Assembly: GCA_044375105.1 (NCBI GenBank)
Contig: JBILNK010000175.1
Location: 1 to 9,057, forward strand
Length of the DNA: 9,057 nt
Direction: 5' to 3'
From: JBIKLM01 sp044375105
GTDB taxonomy: Bacteria; Planctomycetota; UBA1135; GCA-002686595
The translations under genes were made by a program, and so were the position numbers. Below are positions 1 through 6,981 of this stretch, in pieces; the stretch's first letter is position 1; each line of letters starts with the position of its first letter. The notes beneath the pieces are model-generated. The model had not been told where the DNA came from. It ran no database searches and saw nothing but the letters and a program-made list of their open reading frames with translations.

Positions 1-1323
1 GCGACCCAGGGCAACCTGGTGGCCCAGCGCCTGAGCTCGAGCGGAGCCCTGGTCGGCGGGCAGATCGCCCTGGACACGACCGGGCGCGCCCAGGTGGCGC
101 GCCTCGGCTGGAGCCGGCTCAACAACCGTTACCTGGCGGTGTGGTCCCAGGCGGACCTGGCCAACCAGACCGACCTGATCGGTCGCACGATCGACGCCAG
201 CAACGGCGCCCTCGGCAGCGGCGGCGCGCTCTTGTTCACGACGACGCTTTCGGAAGCCCCCGTGGCGCTCAGCAACGAGACCAGCACGGCCGATGACGAG
301 CTGCTGCTGCTGTTCGACAACGGTTCGGGCTCCAGCAGCCTGCGCCAGGTGACCGTGCCGGTGAGCGGTGTGCCGGCCTTCACGGGCAACACCCTGGTCC
401 CGGGCGTCAACACCGGCGGCACGGCCGAACAATCGGTGGCGCTCTCGACCCAGGGCGGCCCTGCGGGACGCTTCGCCTTCCTGCGCACCGACGCGATCTT
501 CGTCAACGACCTGCTGCTGCGCGTGCTCGATCGCAACTGCCAGGCCCTGACGCCTGTATTGACCCTGGCGGACGGCAGCGATTTCCCTGGCCTGGGTTCG
601 TTCAGCGAGCCAGCCATCGACTCCGATGGAGAGCGCTTCGTGTGCGCCTGGCGCATCGGCGAGAGCCGCATCGGCGTGGCTACCTATCGCTTCGATGCCA
701 CCACCAGTTCCTTGCAGACCGTCTCGGCACCGCGTGTGCTGGCCTCGGCCCCGCTTTTCTCCACCTACGCGCGGCCTTCCGTCGCTTGGACCCCGGAGGG
801 CTGCCTGGTGGGCTGGGCGGTGGGCAGTGCGCTCTCCCCGGGCAGCGGGGACGAGGACTACCTGGTGCAGCTGATCGACACGCTTTCGGGCCAGAACAGC
901 GGGCCGCTGGTCTCGCTCCCGGGCGATCTGGCGGTGACGCGCGCCTTGGCCAGGGTCGAAAACCTGGGCGGCGGCTGCGGCGCGGGCGGCAGCGCCAGCG
1001 CCACCGGTCTGACGCCCGGGGTGATCGTGCGGATGCACTTGGACCTGGATCTGCCCAACGTCACGACCTTCGCGCTGATCGGTCTGCCGGGGAGCGGCTT
1101 GCCCTGCGGCGGCTGCACTCTGTTCATCGAACCGACTTCGATGCTCGTCGTGACGCGCACCACCGAATCCTATGGCGCAACGCGGGTCGACCTGGCCGTG
1201 CCCAACAACCCGGCCACGGTCGGCGCGGTCGCCGCCTTGCAGTGGGTCACGCCTTCCCTCTCGCCCCAGTGCAGCGCCCTGTCCGCCGACTTCTCGAACG
1301 CCGTGCGCCTGACCATCGAATGA
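1..1323 (+). CDS. Exported beta-propeller-like repeat protein, copy 1 (5' end missing)
   Basis: The reading frame is open from the first base, so the gene starts upstream; a GTG at 19 is not a credible start because alignment with the paralogue at 3789-6011 continues through it. By that alignment about 230-240 N-terminal residues (signal peptide and N-terminal domain) are missing. The visible 440 residues hold the tail of a first repeat, then repeat cores of the form 'x-R-[FY]-L-x-x-W' near residues 42, 99, 157, 211 and 266 (spacing about 55), then a C-terminal domain from about residue 323. That domain has GGGC (Cys326), CGGC (Cys369, Cys372) and a late Cys, and ends in 'FSNAVRLTIE'. A seven-bladed secreted propeller is inferred from the complete paralogues. 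Compared with the 3789-6011 copy, about 46 residues, one repeat, are absent just before GGGC. Substrate or partner is unknown. The next paralogue starts 101 bp downstream on the same strand. Confidence 0.85.
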   Translation, partial: ATQGNLVAQRLSSSGALVGGQIALDTTGRAQVARLGWSRLNNRYLAVWSQADLANQTDLIGRTIDASNGALGSGGALLFTTTLSEAPVALSNETSTADDELLLLFDNGSGSSSLRQVTVPVSGVPAFTGNTLVPGVNTGGTAEQSVALSTQGGPAGRFAFLRTDAIFVNDLLLRVLDRNCQALTPVLTLADGSDFPGLGSFSEPAIDSDGERFVCAWRIGESRIGVATYRFDATTSSLQTVSAPRVLASAPLFSTYARPSVAWTPEGCLVGWAVGSALSPGSGDEDYLVQLIDTLSGQNSGPLVSLPGDLAVTRALARVENLGGGCGAGGSASATGLTPGVIVRMHLDLDLPNVTTFALIGLPGSGLPCGGCTLFIEPTSMLVVTRTTESYGATRVDLAVPNNPATVGAVAALQWVTPSLSPQCSALSADFSNAVRLTIE

Positions 1324-1424
1324 GCGCGTGCAGGTGACCCCGCGGGGGACCGCGATCCGCCGCGCAATCGGCCCCCGATCCGAATACCAAGAAAACAACG
1401 CACGTCCTGCTTCCCCAAACTCCC
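1324..1424 (+). other. Gap and leader between propeller genes 1 and 2
   Basis: This 101-bp gap holds a CCCCGCGGGG palindrome shortly after the stop and a small hairpin (ATCGG, loop CCC, CCGAT at 1367-1379). Neither is followed by a T tract, so termination is not supported. The last 40 bases before the ATG are G-poor and A/C-rich, starting with TACCAAG at 1385-1391, and contain no Shine-Dalgarno-like GGA or GAGG. No sigma-70-type promoter can be supported. Confidence 0.4.
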
Positions 1425-3683
1425 ATGAAATTCCTGGCCTTCGCCGCCCTGGGCCTGCTGGCGGCCGCTGATTCCTCCAAAGCCCACGCACAAACCGCCT
1501 TGGCGCCCGAGATCGCCGCACAGGCCCTGGGCCGCGCCCATGGGCTCGGGGAGCTCGATGGCGGGCTCGTCGCCGGAGGACCCGGCTGGAGCGCCGAGAT
1601 CGATCCGGAGGGCGTGCGGGTGACGGCCGTGCTCGGCCGCGAGGTGGATCGCAGCCCGGCGCTCGAGCTCGGATTGGCCGGCGTGCAGCGCGGCTCCTGG
1701 GCGCGCTCGCACCGCGGCGAGATCCTGGTGCCGCGCCTTTCGGGACAGCGCGCGGTGTACGAGCGCAACGGGCTCAGCGAGTGGTACGAGAGCCGCGAGG
1801 GCGGCCTCGAGCAGGGCTTCACCTTCGCCAGCGAGCCGGCCGGGGAGGGCGATCTGCTGGTCGAACTCAGCGTCGGCGGCGAGCTCGCCCGGCCGGACCA
1901 GAGCGGCTGGCGCGACGCCGTGACCTTCCGTCACGAAGGCCGCGAGGTGCTCTCCGTTTCGGGCGTGCTCGGCATCGACGCCGCGGGCCAGACCCAGGTG
2001 GGTGATCTGCGCTACGCGGACGGCTCCCTGTGGCTGCGGCTGCCCGCGGAATTCGTGGATCAGGCCGCCTATCCCCTGGTGCTCGATCCGCTGATCGGCT
2101 CGGTCGGGACGGTCTCTTCGGCGGGTGACGCCGCCAGCCCGGCCCTCGCATACCACCCGGTGCTCAACCGGTTCCTGGCCGCCTGGTCGGTGGATCTCTC
2201 CTCGACCCAGTCGGAACTGCGCGCCCAGCTCCTCGATGTCTTCGGCGCTCCGGTGGGCGGGCTGATCACCGTGAACCTGGGGACCAGCGACACCCTGGCC
2301 CGCGACCCGGCGGTGGGCTTCAACCGCGATGCCGGCAGCTTCCTGGTGGCCTACCGGCTGGCCAGCTTCGTGTTCGGGCCCTACGGCATCAGCGCGCGCA
2401 GCGTCAGCCCCGGGGGCTCGGTCTCGAGCGCCACGTCGGTCGCGGCCAGCAGCGCCGCCACGGGTCCGGAGCTGGCCATCGGCAGCGAGGCCGTGGCCGG
2501 CCAAGGGGACGTCAGCCTGCTGGTCTACGGCAGCGACAACGGCGCCGATGTGAAACTCGCGCGCCTGCAAGCCGACGTGTTCGGAGCGCCGGTGGTGCTC
2601 GGCACCACCAACCCGCCGGACCAGAGCACCTTCGGCAACGACCAGCCCACGATTTCGCACACCGGGGGCAACGGCGGCCTGTACCTGGTGGCTTGGCGCT
2701 CCCGGGGGCTGCTGAACGACTCGGTGCGCTGCCAGGTGGTGCGCCGCGATGGGGTGCCCCTCGGCAGCTCCCAGCTCCTCACGCTGCCGGATTTCAACAG
2801 CATCCGCCGGCCCTCGGTGGACGGCTTCCCGGCCTCGGCCAGCAACGGCCGCTGGCTGCTGGCCGCCCAGACCCCGGAAACCGTCGGCGCCACGGAGCAC
2901 GACGTGCGCGCCTGGTCGCTGAGCTTCGACGGCACCAACCTGAGCGTGCCCGCGGGCCCGGTGTTCGTGGACAGCGGCATCAACGACGACGAGATCGAGC
3001 CCGCCGTGGTGTGGATGGGCAGCAAGGCCTTCGTGGCCTGGGCCGACGAGGGCGGCACCTTCGACTACGACATCTTCGTCAAGGGCGTCGACCCGAGCAC
3101 CTGCGTCGAGTGCGAGCCGGTCGCGGCGGCCGGGACCCTGACCGGGTTCAACCGGGCGCCGGCGCTGGCCGGTGAGCTGCCCAGCGGCGGCGGCAACGGC
3201 GACGACCGCGCCCTGATCCTGTGGGAGCGCATCGCCCTGACCCTGCCGCTCAATTCGGACATCCAGTCCCGCGGTCTGGTGCTGGCGGCCCAAAACGGCA
3301 ACGCAGTCTCCCAGGGCGGCGGCTGCACGGGCGGCGGCAGCACGGGCGTCAACCAGGTCCCGGCGATCGGCGTGGGCGGCTTCGCTTGCACGCTGAGCGG
3401 CGCCGATCCTGTGGCGCCGGTCGCGGTCCTCAACATCGCCGTCAACGGCGCGGCCCTGCCGATCGCCTGCGGCGCCTGCCTGATCGAACCCTTCTTCATC
3501 ACCACCACGGTGCCCATGTCGGGCGGCAGCGCCGCGGTGCAGCTCCCGATCCCCTGCCGCACCACGGCGATCGGCGCCCAGCTGATCGTGCAATGGACGG
3601 TGCTCCTGACCAGCGCCAGCCCCTGCTTCTTGGCGGCCAACGTGTCCTTCTCGGACCGACTGCTGGTCACGATCGGATCCTGA
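1425..3683 (+). CDS. Exported beta-propeller-like repeat protein, copy 2
   Basis: The ATG at 1425 begins a clear Sec signal peptide (Lys2, hydrophobic core to about residue 15, likely cleavage after A20-H-A22), which fixes the start despite the lack of a ribosome binding site. Residues about 25-225 form an N-terminal domain shared with the 3789-6011 gene, with 'GIDAAGQ' and then 'FVDQAAYPLVLDPL' at 210-223; P-x-x-[LI]-D-P signatures of this kind precede propeller or FG-GAP-like repeats in other secreted bacterial proteins. Seven repeats follow with cores starting near residues 248, 304, 363, 418, 475, 534 and 594, each a hydrophobic strand ending in W, Y or similar, a polar loop, then a second strand; a seven-bladed propeller is inferred. 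A CVEC pair (560, 563) lies in the sixth. The C-terminal domain has GGGC (634), Cys655, CGAC (682-685), Cys711 and Cys734, two more Cys than its paralogues. Probably extracellular or surface-located; ligand or enzymatic activity is not evident. It is the most divergent of the three copies. Confidence 0.9.
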   Translation: MKFLAFAALGLLAAADSSKAHAQTALAPEIAAQALGRAHGLGELDGGLVAGGPGWSAEIDPEGVRVTAVLGREVDRSPALELGLAGVQRGSWARSHRGEILVPRLSGQRAVYERNGLSEWYESREGGLEQGFTFASEPAGEGDLLVELSVGGELARPDQSGWRDAVTFRHEGREVLSVSGVLGIDAAGQTQVGDLRYADGSLWLRLPAEFVDQAAYPLVLDPLIGSVGTVSSAGDAASPALAYHPVLNRFLAAWSVDLSSTQSELRAQLLDVFGAPVGGLITVNLGTSDTLARDPAVGFNRDAGSFLVAYRLASFVFGPYGISARSVSPGGSVSSATSVAASSAATGPELAIGSEAVAGQGDVSLLVYGSDNGADVKLARLQADVFGAPVVLGTTNPPDQSTFGNDQPTISHTGGNGGLYLVAWRSRGLLNDSVRCQVVRRDGVPLGSSQLLTLPDFNSIRRPSVDGFPASASNGRWLLAAQTPETVGATEHDVRAWSLSFDGTNLSVPAGPVFVDSGINDDEIEPAVVWMGSKAFVAWADEGGTFDYDIFVKGVDPSTCVECEPVAAAGTLTGFNRAPALAGELPSGGGNGDDRALILWERIALTLPLNSDIQSRGLVLAAQNGNAVSQGGGCTGGGSTGVNQVPAIGVGGFACTLSGADPVAPVAVLNIAVNGAALPIACGACLIEPFFITTTVPMSGGSAAVQLPIPCRTTAIGAQLIVQWTVLLTSASPCFLAANVSFSDRLLVTIGS

Positions 3684-3684
3684 T

Positions 3685-3702
3685 CCGCCGCGCGGGCGGC
3701 GG
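3685..3702 (+). terminator. GC-rich hairpin just after propeller gene 2
   Basis: CCGCCG and CGGCGG form a perfect 6-bp stem with a 6-nt loop, starting two bases after the TGA at 3681-3683. No T tract follows, so this could equally be an mRNA 3'-end stabiliser or have no function. A second perfect 6-bp stem (CTCGGG, loop CCAGGC, CCCGAG) lies at 3726-3743. Confidence 0.3.
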
Positions 3703-3743
3703 TCCACCGCGCCCCTCGATCCCGCCTCGGGCCAGGCCCCGAG

Positions 3744-3767
3744 CGACACGCTTCCCGACACGCTTCC
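3744..3767 (+). repeat. Two tandem copies of a 12-bp repeat
   Basis: CGACACGCTTCC occurs twice back to back (3744-3755 and 3756-3767), abutting the 3726-3743 hairpin and 21 bp before the ATG of propeller gene 3. It lies in the 5' leader where a ribosome binding site would normally be, but has no Shine-Dalgarno character. It could be a regulator site or a slippage duplication. Confidence 0.7.
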
Positions 3768-3788
3768 CCGCCCGCTCCCCGACCCGCC

Positions 3789-6011
3789 ATGTTGCCCCAC
3801 GCCCTCCCCCTGTTGCTGCTGACCCTGCAGGGCGTTGCCCGCGAGGACCAACCGCTCGAAATCCAAGCTCCCGCTGAGCCCCGCTGGGAGCTTTGGAGCG
3901 GCGCGGCCAGCACCCGCGTGGGCGAGCTCGAGGTCCGTGTGGGCCCGTCCGGGCTGAGCCTGTCCCTGGGTGCCGACAGTCCGGGCCTGCTGCTCGCCCC
4001 GTCGAGCTATGGGCGCGGCTCCGCGGACGGCTGCGGGGTCTTCGCCCAGGCCCTGGAAACCTCGCCGGACTCGCGCCTGGCGAGCCGCAGCCTGGCGGCC
4101 GGGGTCGTGGAGCGCTTCGAGATCGAGGAGCGGGGCCTCGAGCACAGCCTGCTGTTCGCCGCGCCGCCGCCGGGGGATGGGGACCTGGTGGTGCGCTTCG
4201 AGGCCCGCACCGACCTGGCCTTCGAAGGCGGTCCGAACGGCCTGCTGCTGGTCGATGGGAGCGCGGGGCCCCAGCTCGCGATCGGCGGCGTGACCGGCAT
4301 CGACGCGGCGGGCCAACGCGCGTCGGGGTCCCTGCGCCATGGGCCAGGTTTCCTCGAATACGTTCTGCCGGACGAATTCATCGACCAGGCCGCCTGGCCC
4401 GTGCTGCTCGATCCGCTGTTCGGCACGGTCCTGACCATCGACCCGGATCCCAAGGACCTACTTGCCGCTGCGGCTGCCAGCGGGCCCGCCAACGTCTATC
4501 TGACCGCTTTCACCGACGCCTCGGGCAGCCTGCTGGCGCGGCGCTACAACTCGAGCACCGGCGCCGTGGTCGGCTCGACCCTTTCGATCGACACCACCGG
4601 CCGGGCCCGCGAAGTGGTGGCCGGCTACTGCCGGCTCAGCAACCGCTTCCTGTTGGTCTGGGCCCAGGAGGACTTGGCGGGGCAAACCGACCTGTGGGCG
4701 CGCTCGATCGAGGCCAGCACCGGGGCGCTGAGCTCCGCCGTGGCCTTGACCTTTACCACGGGGCTCGACGAATGGCCCTTCGACCTGTCGAGCGAGAATA
4801 CCGACGCGGACGACGAGCTGCTGCTGGTCTACGACGGCGGAGGCACCCAATACCTGCTGCGCCAGGTCACGGTGAGCACCAGCGCGGCCCCGGCCTTCCT
4901 GGGCAGCGCGATCAACCTGGGGCTCAAGCCGACGGGCTCGGGTTTGGATGCTCGGGCCGCCATCTCCAACCATGGCGGCGAAGCGGGCACCTTCCTGACG
5001 GCCGTCCGGCTCCAGCCCACGGCCACCAGCACCTCGATCGCCGTGCGCGCCGTGGACCGCAACGCGGTGCTGCTGGGTGCCCAGGCAACCCTGGCGACCC
5101 AGACCCTGGGCGATTTCGCGGAGCTTTCGGTGCCAGCGGTGGACGGCGATGGCCAGCGCTTCGTCGTCGTCTGGACCCGCACGAACGATCTGCCGCCCGG
5201 TAGCTTCGAAGTCGATCTCTTGGCGCGACGCTGCGACTACAACTCCCTGCTTTCAAGCCTGTCCCTGGGAGCTGGTCCCACGGTCCTGGACAACTTCCAG
5301 ACCGATGAGGGCGTGCCTTTCGGTGCGGAAGTCTGCTGGACTCCTGAAGGCACCCTGGTCGGGGTGGGACTGTTCTTGCAGAGCCTCCAATTGCGGGGCT
5401 GGACCGGGCTCTACTCGACCACCGACCTGTCTGCGATCGAAGCCGGCGGCATCCTGGCCAACCTGCCCGGCCCCGTGGGCGCGCTGACCGCACAGGCCAG
5501 CGGTGAACTGCCCTCGTCGATCCTCGACAGCAACCAGGAAGACGAAGCCCTGTTGCTCAATTTCGATGGGGCCTCGGTCCCCATCATTCAGGTCGCTCCC
5601 GGCGTGCTACGCGGCCGCCGCTTCGGCTCCCCGGGCCGCTGGCAGGACCTGGGCGGCGGCTGCGGCAAGGGCGGCAAGGCCTTCGTGGAGGGAGCCGCGA
5701 TCGGCTTCGGCCCTTTGCGGCTGTCCGTGGACACCGATCAGATCTCCGGCACCAGCTTCGCCCTGATCGGCAACGAATCCAGCGGGCTGCCCTGCGGCGG
5801 CTGCGTGCTGCGCATCGACCTGACCCAGCTGCTGGTGCTCTCCGCGCCCCTCTCCGGCGCCGGCTCCGGCCTGGTTTCGATCAACCTGCCCAACTCCCCC
5901 ACCCTGGTGGGCCTGCAAGCCGCCGTCCAGTGGGCCACGCCGGTCTCCGGCCCCCTGTGCACCAACCTCAGCTGCGACTTCTCCAACGCCCTGCGCATCA
6001 CCTTGGAATAA
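3789..6011 (+). CDS. Exported beta-propeller-like repeat protein, copy 3
   Basis: The ATG at 3789 is the only start codon in frame before the repeat-filled gap and opens a short signal peptide (hydrophobic run P7-L13, possible cleavage after G15-V-A17), unusual in having no Lys or Arg ahead of the core. An N-terminal domain shared with copy 2 runs to about residue 210, with 'GVTGIDAAGQ' and 'FIDQAAWPVLLDPL' at 197-210. Seven repeats follow with cores near residues 236, 285, 342, 400, 456, 522 and 585, read as a seven-bladed propeller. The C-terminal domain (about 622-740) carries GGGC (Cys625), CGGC (669, 672), Cys724 and Cys729, ending in 'SNALRITLE'. From the first repeat onward it aligns closely with copy 1, including the blocks 'DTTGRA', 'DDELLL' and 'LRQVTV'. 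Secreted or surface location is inferred; the ligand is unknown. It is the last gene of the tandem set and is convergent with the DUF456 gene 409 bp away. Confidence 0.9.
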   Translation: MLPHALPLLLLTLQGVAREDQPLEIQAPAEPRWELWSGAASTRVGELEVRVGPSGLSLSLGADSPGLLLAPSSYGRGSADGCGVFAQALETSPDSRLASRSLAAGVVERFEIEERGLEHSLLFAAPPPGDGDLVVRFEARTDLAFEGGPNGLLLVDGSAGPQLAIGGVTGIDAAGQRASGSLRHGPGFLEYVLPDEFIDQAAWPVLLDPLFGTVLTIDPDPKDLLAAAAASGPANVYLTAFTDASGSLLARRYNSSTGAVVGSTLSIDTTGRAREVVAGYCRLSNRFLLVWAQEDLAGQTDLWARSIEASTGALSSAVALTFTTGLDEWPFDLSSENTDADDELLLVYDGGGTQYLLRQVTVSTSAAPAFLGSAINLGLKPTGSGLDARAAISNHGGEAGTFLTAVRLQPTATSTSIAVRAVDRNAVLLGAQATLATQTLGDFAELSVPAVDGDGQRFVVVWTRTNDLPPGSFEVDLLARRCDYNSLLSSLSLGAGPTVLDNFQTDEGVPFGAEVCWTPEGTLVGVGLFLQSLQLRGWTGLYSTTDLSAIEAGGILANLPGPVGALTAQASGELPSSILDSNQEDEALLLNFDGASVPIIQVAPGVLRGRRFGSPGRWQDLGGGCGKGGKAFVEGAAIGFGPLRLSVDTDQISGTSFALIGNESSGLPCGGCVLRIDLTQLLVLSAPLSGAGSGLVSINLPNSPTLVGLQAAVQWATPVSGPLCTNLSCDFSNALRITLE

Positions 6012-6049
6012 GGGGCGCCAACGCGGACCGCAAACGCTTCGCGACCCGC

Positions 6050-6079
6050 CAGGGCAGCGACCACGCGGTACGCGCCCTG
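6050..6079 (+). terminator. Hairpin downstream of propeller gene 3
   Basis: CAGGGC then GCG pairs with CGC then GCCCTG, giving a 9-bp stem with one bulged A and an 11-nt loop, 38 bp beyond the TAA. No T run follows. A role in ending the propeller gene transcript is possible from position only. Confidence 0.3.
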
Positions 6080-6125
6080 ACCAACGATTCCGAGCACCTG
6101 CCAAACCTCCGGCGCGGCTGCTAGG

Positions 6126-6157
6126 GCCCGCTGCTCGAAAGCCCGCTGCTCGAGCAG
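6126..6157. repeat. 13-bp direct repeat overlapping a 12-bp palindrome
   Basis: GCCCGCTGCTCGA occurs at 6126-6138 and 6141-6153. The second copy runs into the palindrome CTGCTCGAGCAG (6146-6157), so the first copy's CTGCTCG can also pair with CGAGCAG across a 13-nt loop. The element sits mid-way in a convergent gap, consistent with a bidirectional terminator or a regulator site, but neither strand has a T tract. Confidence 0.55.
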
Positions 6158-6420
6158 ACCTCCGCGATCCTCTCGCGCGGCCGATAGACAGATCGGGCAA
6201 GAAAGGATCGACTCTCGCTGCGCTCGAGCCACAGACATGGGCTCACCGCATGCGTTGGGCACGCCATCCGGCGACCCGAGCAGCTCGGAGCGAGCGCAAC
6301 GCGCTGATCCCAGCCAGTAGCCGCTTCAGCGATCTCCGTATCGGGCGCAGCCCCATGCGGGAGCTCCTCGATGTCAGACCCCGGACCGCGGCTGAATCGG
6401 CGCGGGCGGCACCCTCGGCT
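6158..6420. other. Convergent intergenic remainder, no gene seen
   Basis: This stretch lies between the repeat element and the stop codon of the DUF456 gene. Short ORFs are present on the + strand, but their translations are Ala/Arg/Ser-rich without domain character, and they run into the antisense of the DUF456 gene. No tRNA, promoter or terminator could be supported. Confidence 0.5.
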
Positions 6421-6981
6421 TCAGAGGAAGGCGTCGATCGAGAGCACGAGCCACATCAGCAGGCCCAGGGCGACCTTGCCCGAGGTGCCGAGCAGGCGGC
6501 CCAGGGTGGCCCAGGCGGCGGGGCGCAGCGTGCTGGCGAGGGACAGGCCCTGGCCGCGCTGGCGCTGGTCGTAGAGCTCGCCGGCGATGGCGCCGACCAC
6601 GGTGCCGAGCAGGGAACCCAGCAGGGTCCCGAACAGCGGCGCGAAGAAGAACAGCGGCGTGAACACGAAGGCCCCGGCGATGCCCCCGATCAGGGCGCCC
6701 CACAAGCCGCGGTTCGAGCCGCCGCCGCGCTTGGTGCCCAGCACCCCGGCCAGGAACTCGAGCAACTCGCCCAAGATCCCCAGGCCCAGGGCGCCCCCCA
6801 GGGTCCACCAGCCGAAGGTCTGGCGCGCGCCCTCCGGCAGGTACAGCGCATCGGCCCATTCGATCAGCAGCGCCAGCCCGAGCAGCACCCAGGTCCCGGG
6901 CAACTGGATCACCAGCGCCGCCACGCAGGCGCCGCCCAGCAACACGAACAAACTCGCGACCACGTACGCCAACCAGGCCAT
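6421..6981 (-). CDS. DUF456 family integral membrane protein
   Basis: The 186-aa product matches the DUF456 family (YqgC-like small membrane proteins of unknown function). Hydrophobic segment 1 (about residues 4-25) is followed by the family's 'LPGTW' turn (27-31), a second segment (32-46), then a glycine-rich segment at about 60-82 leading into a 'GTKRGGGSNRGLWGALIGG' block (82-100), with Lys/Arg in the loop. Two further hydrophobic, glycine-rich segments lie at about 101-133 and a last one at about 168-186. A short 'GELYDQRQRG' stretch (134-143) is probably cytoplasmic. The length fits the family. The ATG at 6979-6981 is chosen because it begins the first membrane helix; the frame stays open upstream to 7383, but that extension reads as non-coding. 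There is no Shine-Dalgarno sequence. It has no evident functional link to the neighbouring secreted proteins. Confidence 0.9.
   Translation of the reverse strand: MAWLAYVVASLFVLLGGACVAALVIQLPGTWVLLGLALLIEWADALYLPEGARQTFGWWTLGGALGLGILGELLEFLAGVLGTKRGGGSNRGLWGALIGGIAGAFVFTPLFFFAPLFGTLLGSLLGTVVGAIAGELYDQRQRGQGLSLASTLRPAAWATLGRLLGTSGKVALGLLMWLVLSIDAFL

Noticed and set aside
1330..1353. CCCCGCGGGG palindrome after copy 1 as a terminator
   Set aside because: A loop of workable size leaves only about three base pairs, and no T tract follows.
1170..4340. A 1056-codon open frame on the - strand
   Set aside because: It runs antisense through three signal-peptide-supported or paralogue-supported genes and the gaps between them; its translation is Arg/Gly/Ala/Gln-rich without domains. 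Extreme third-position GC of the + strand genes explains the lack of stops.
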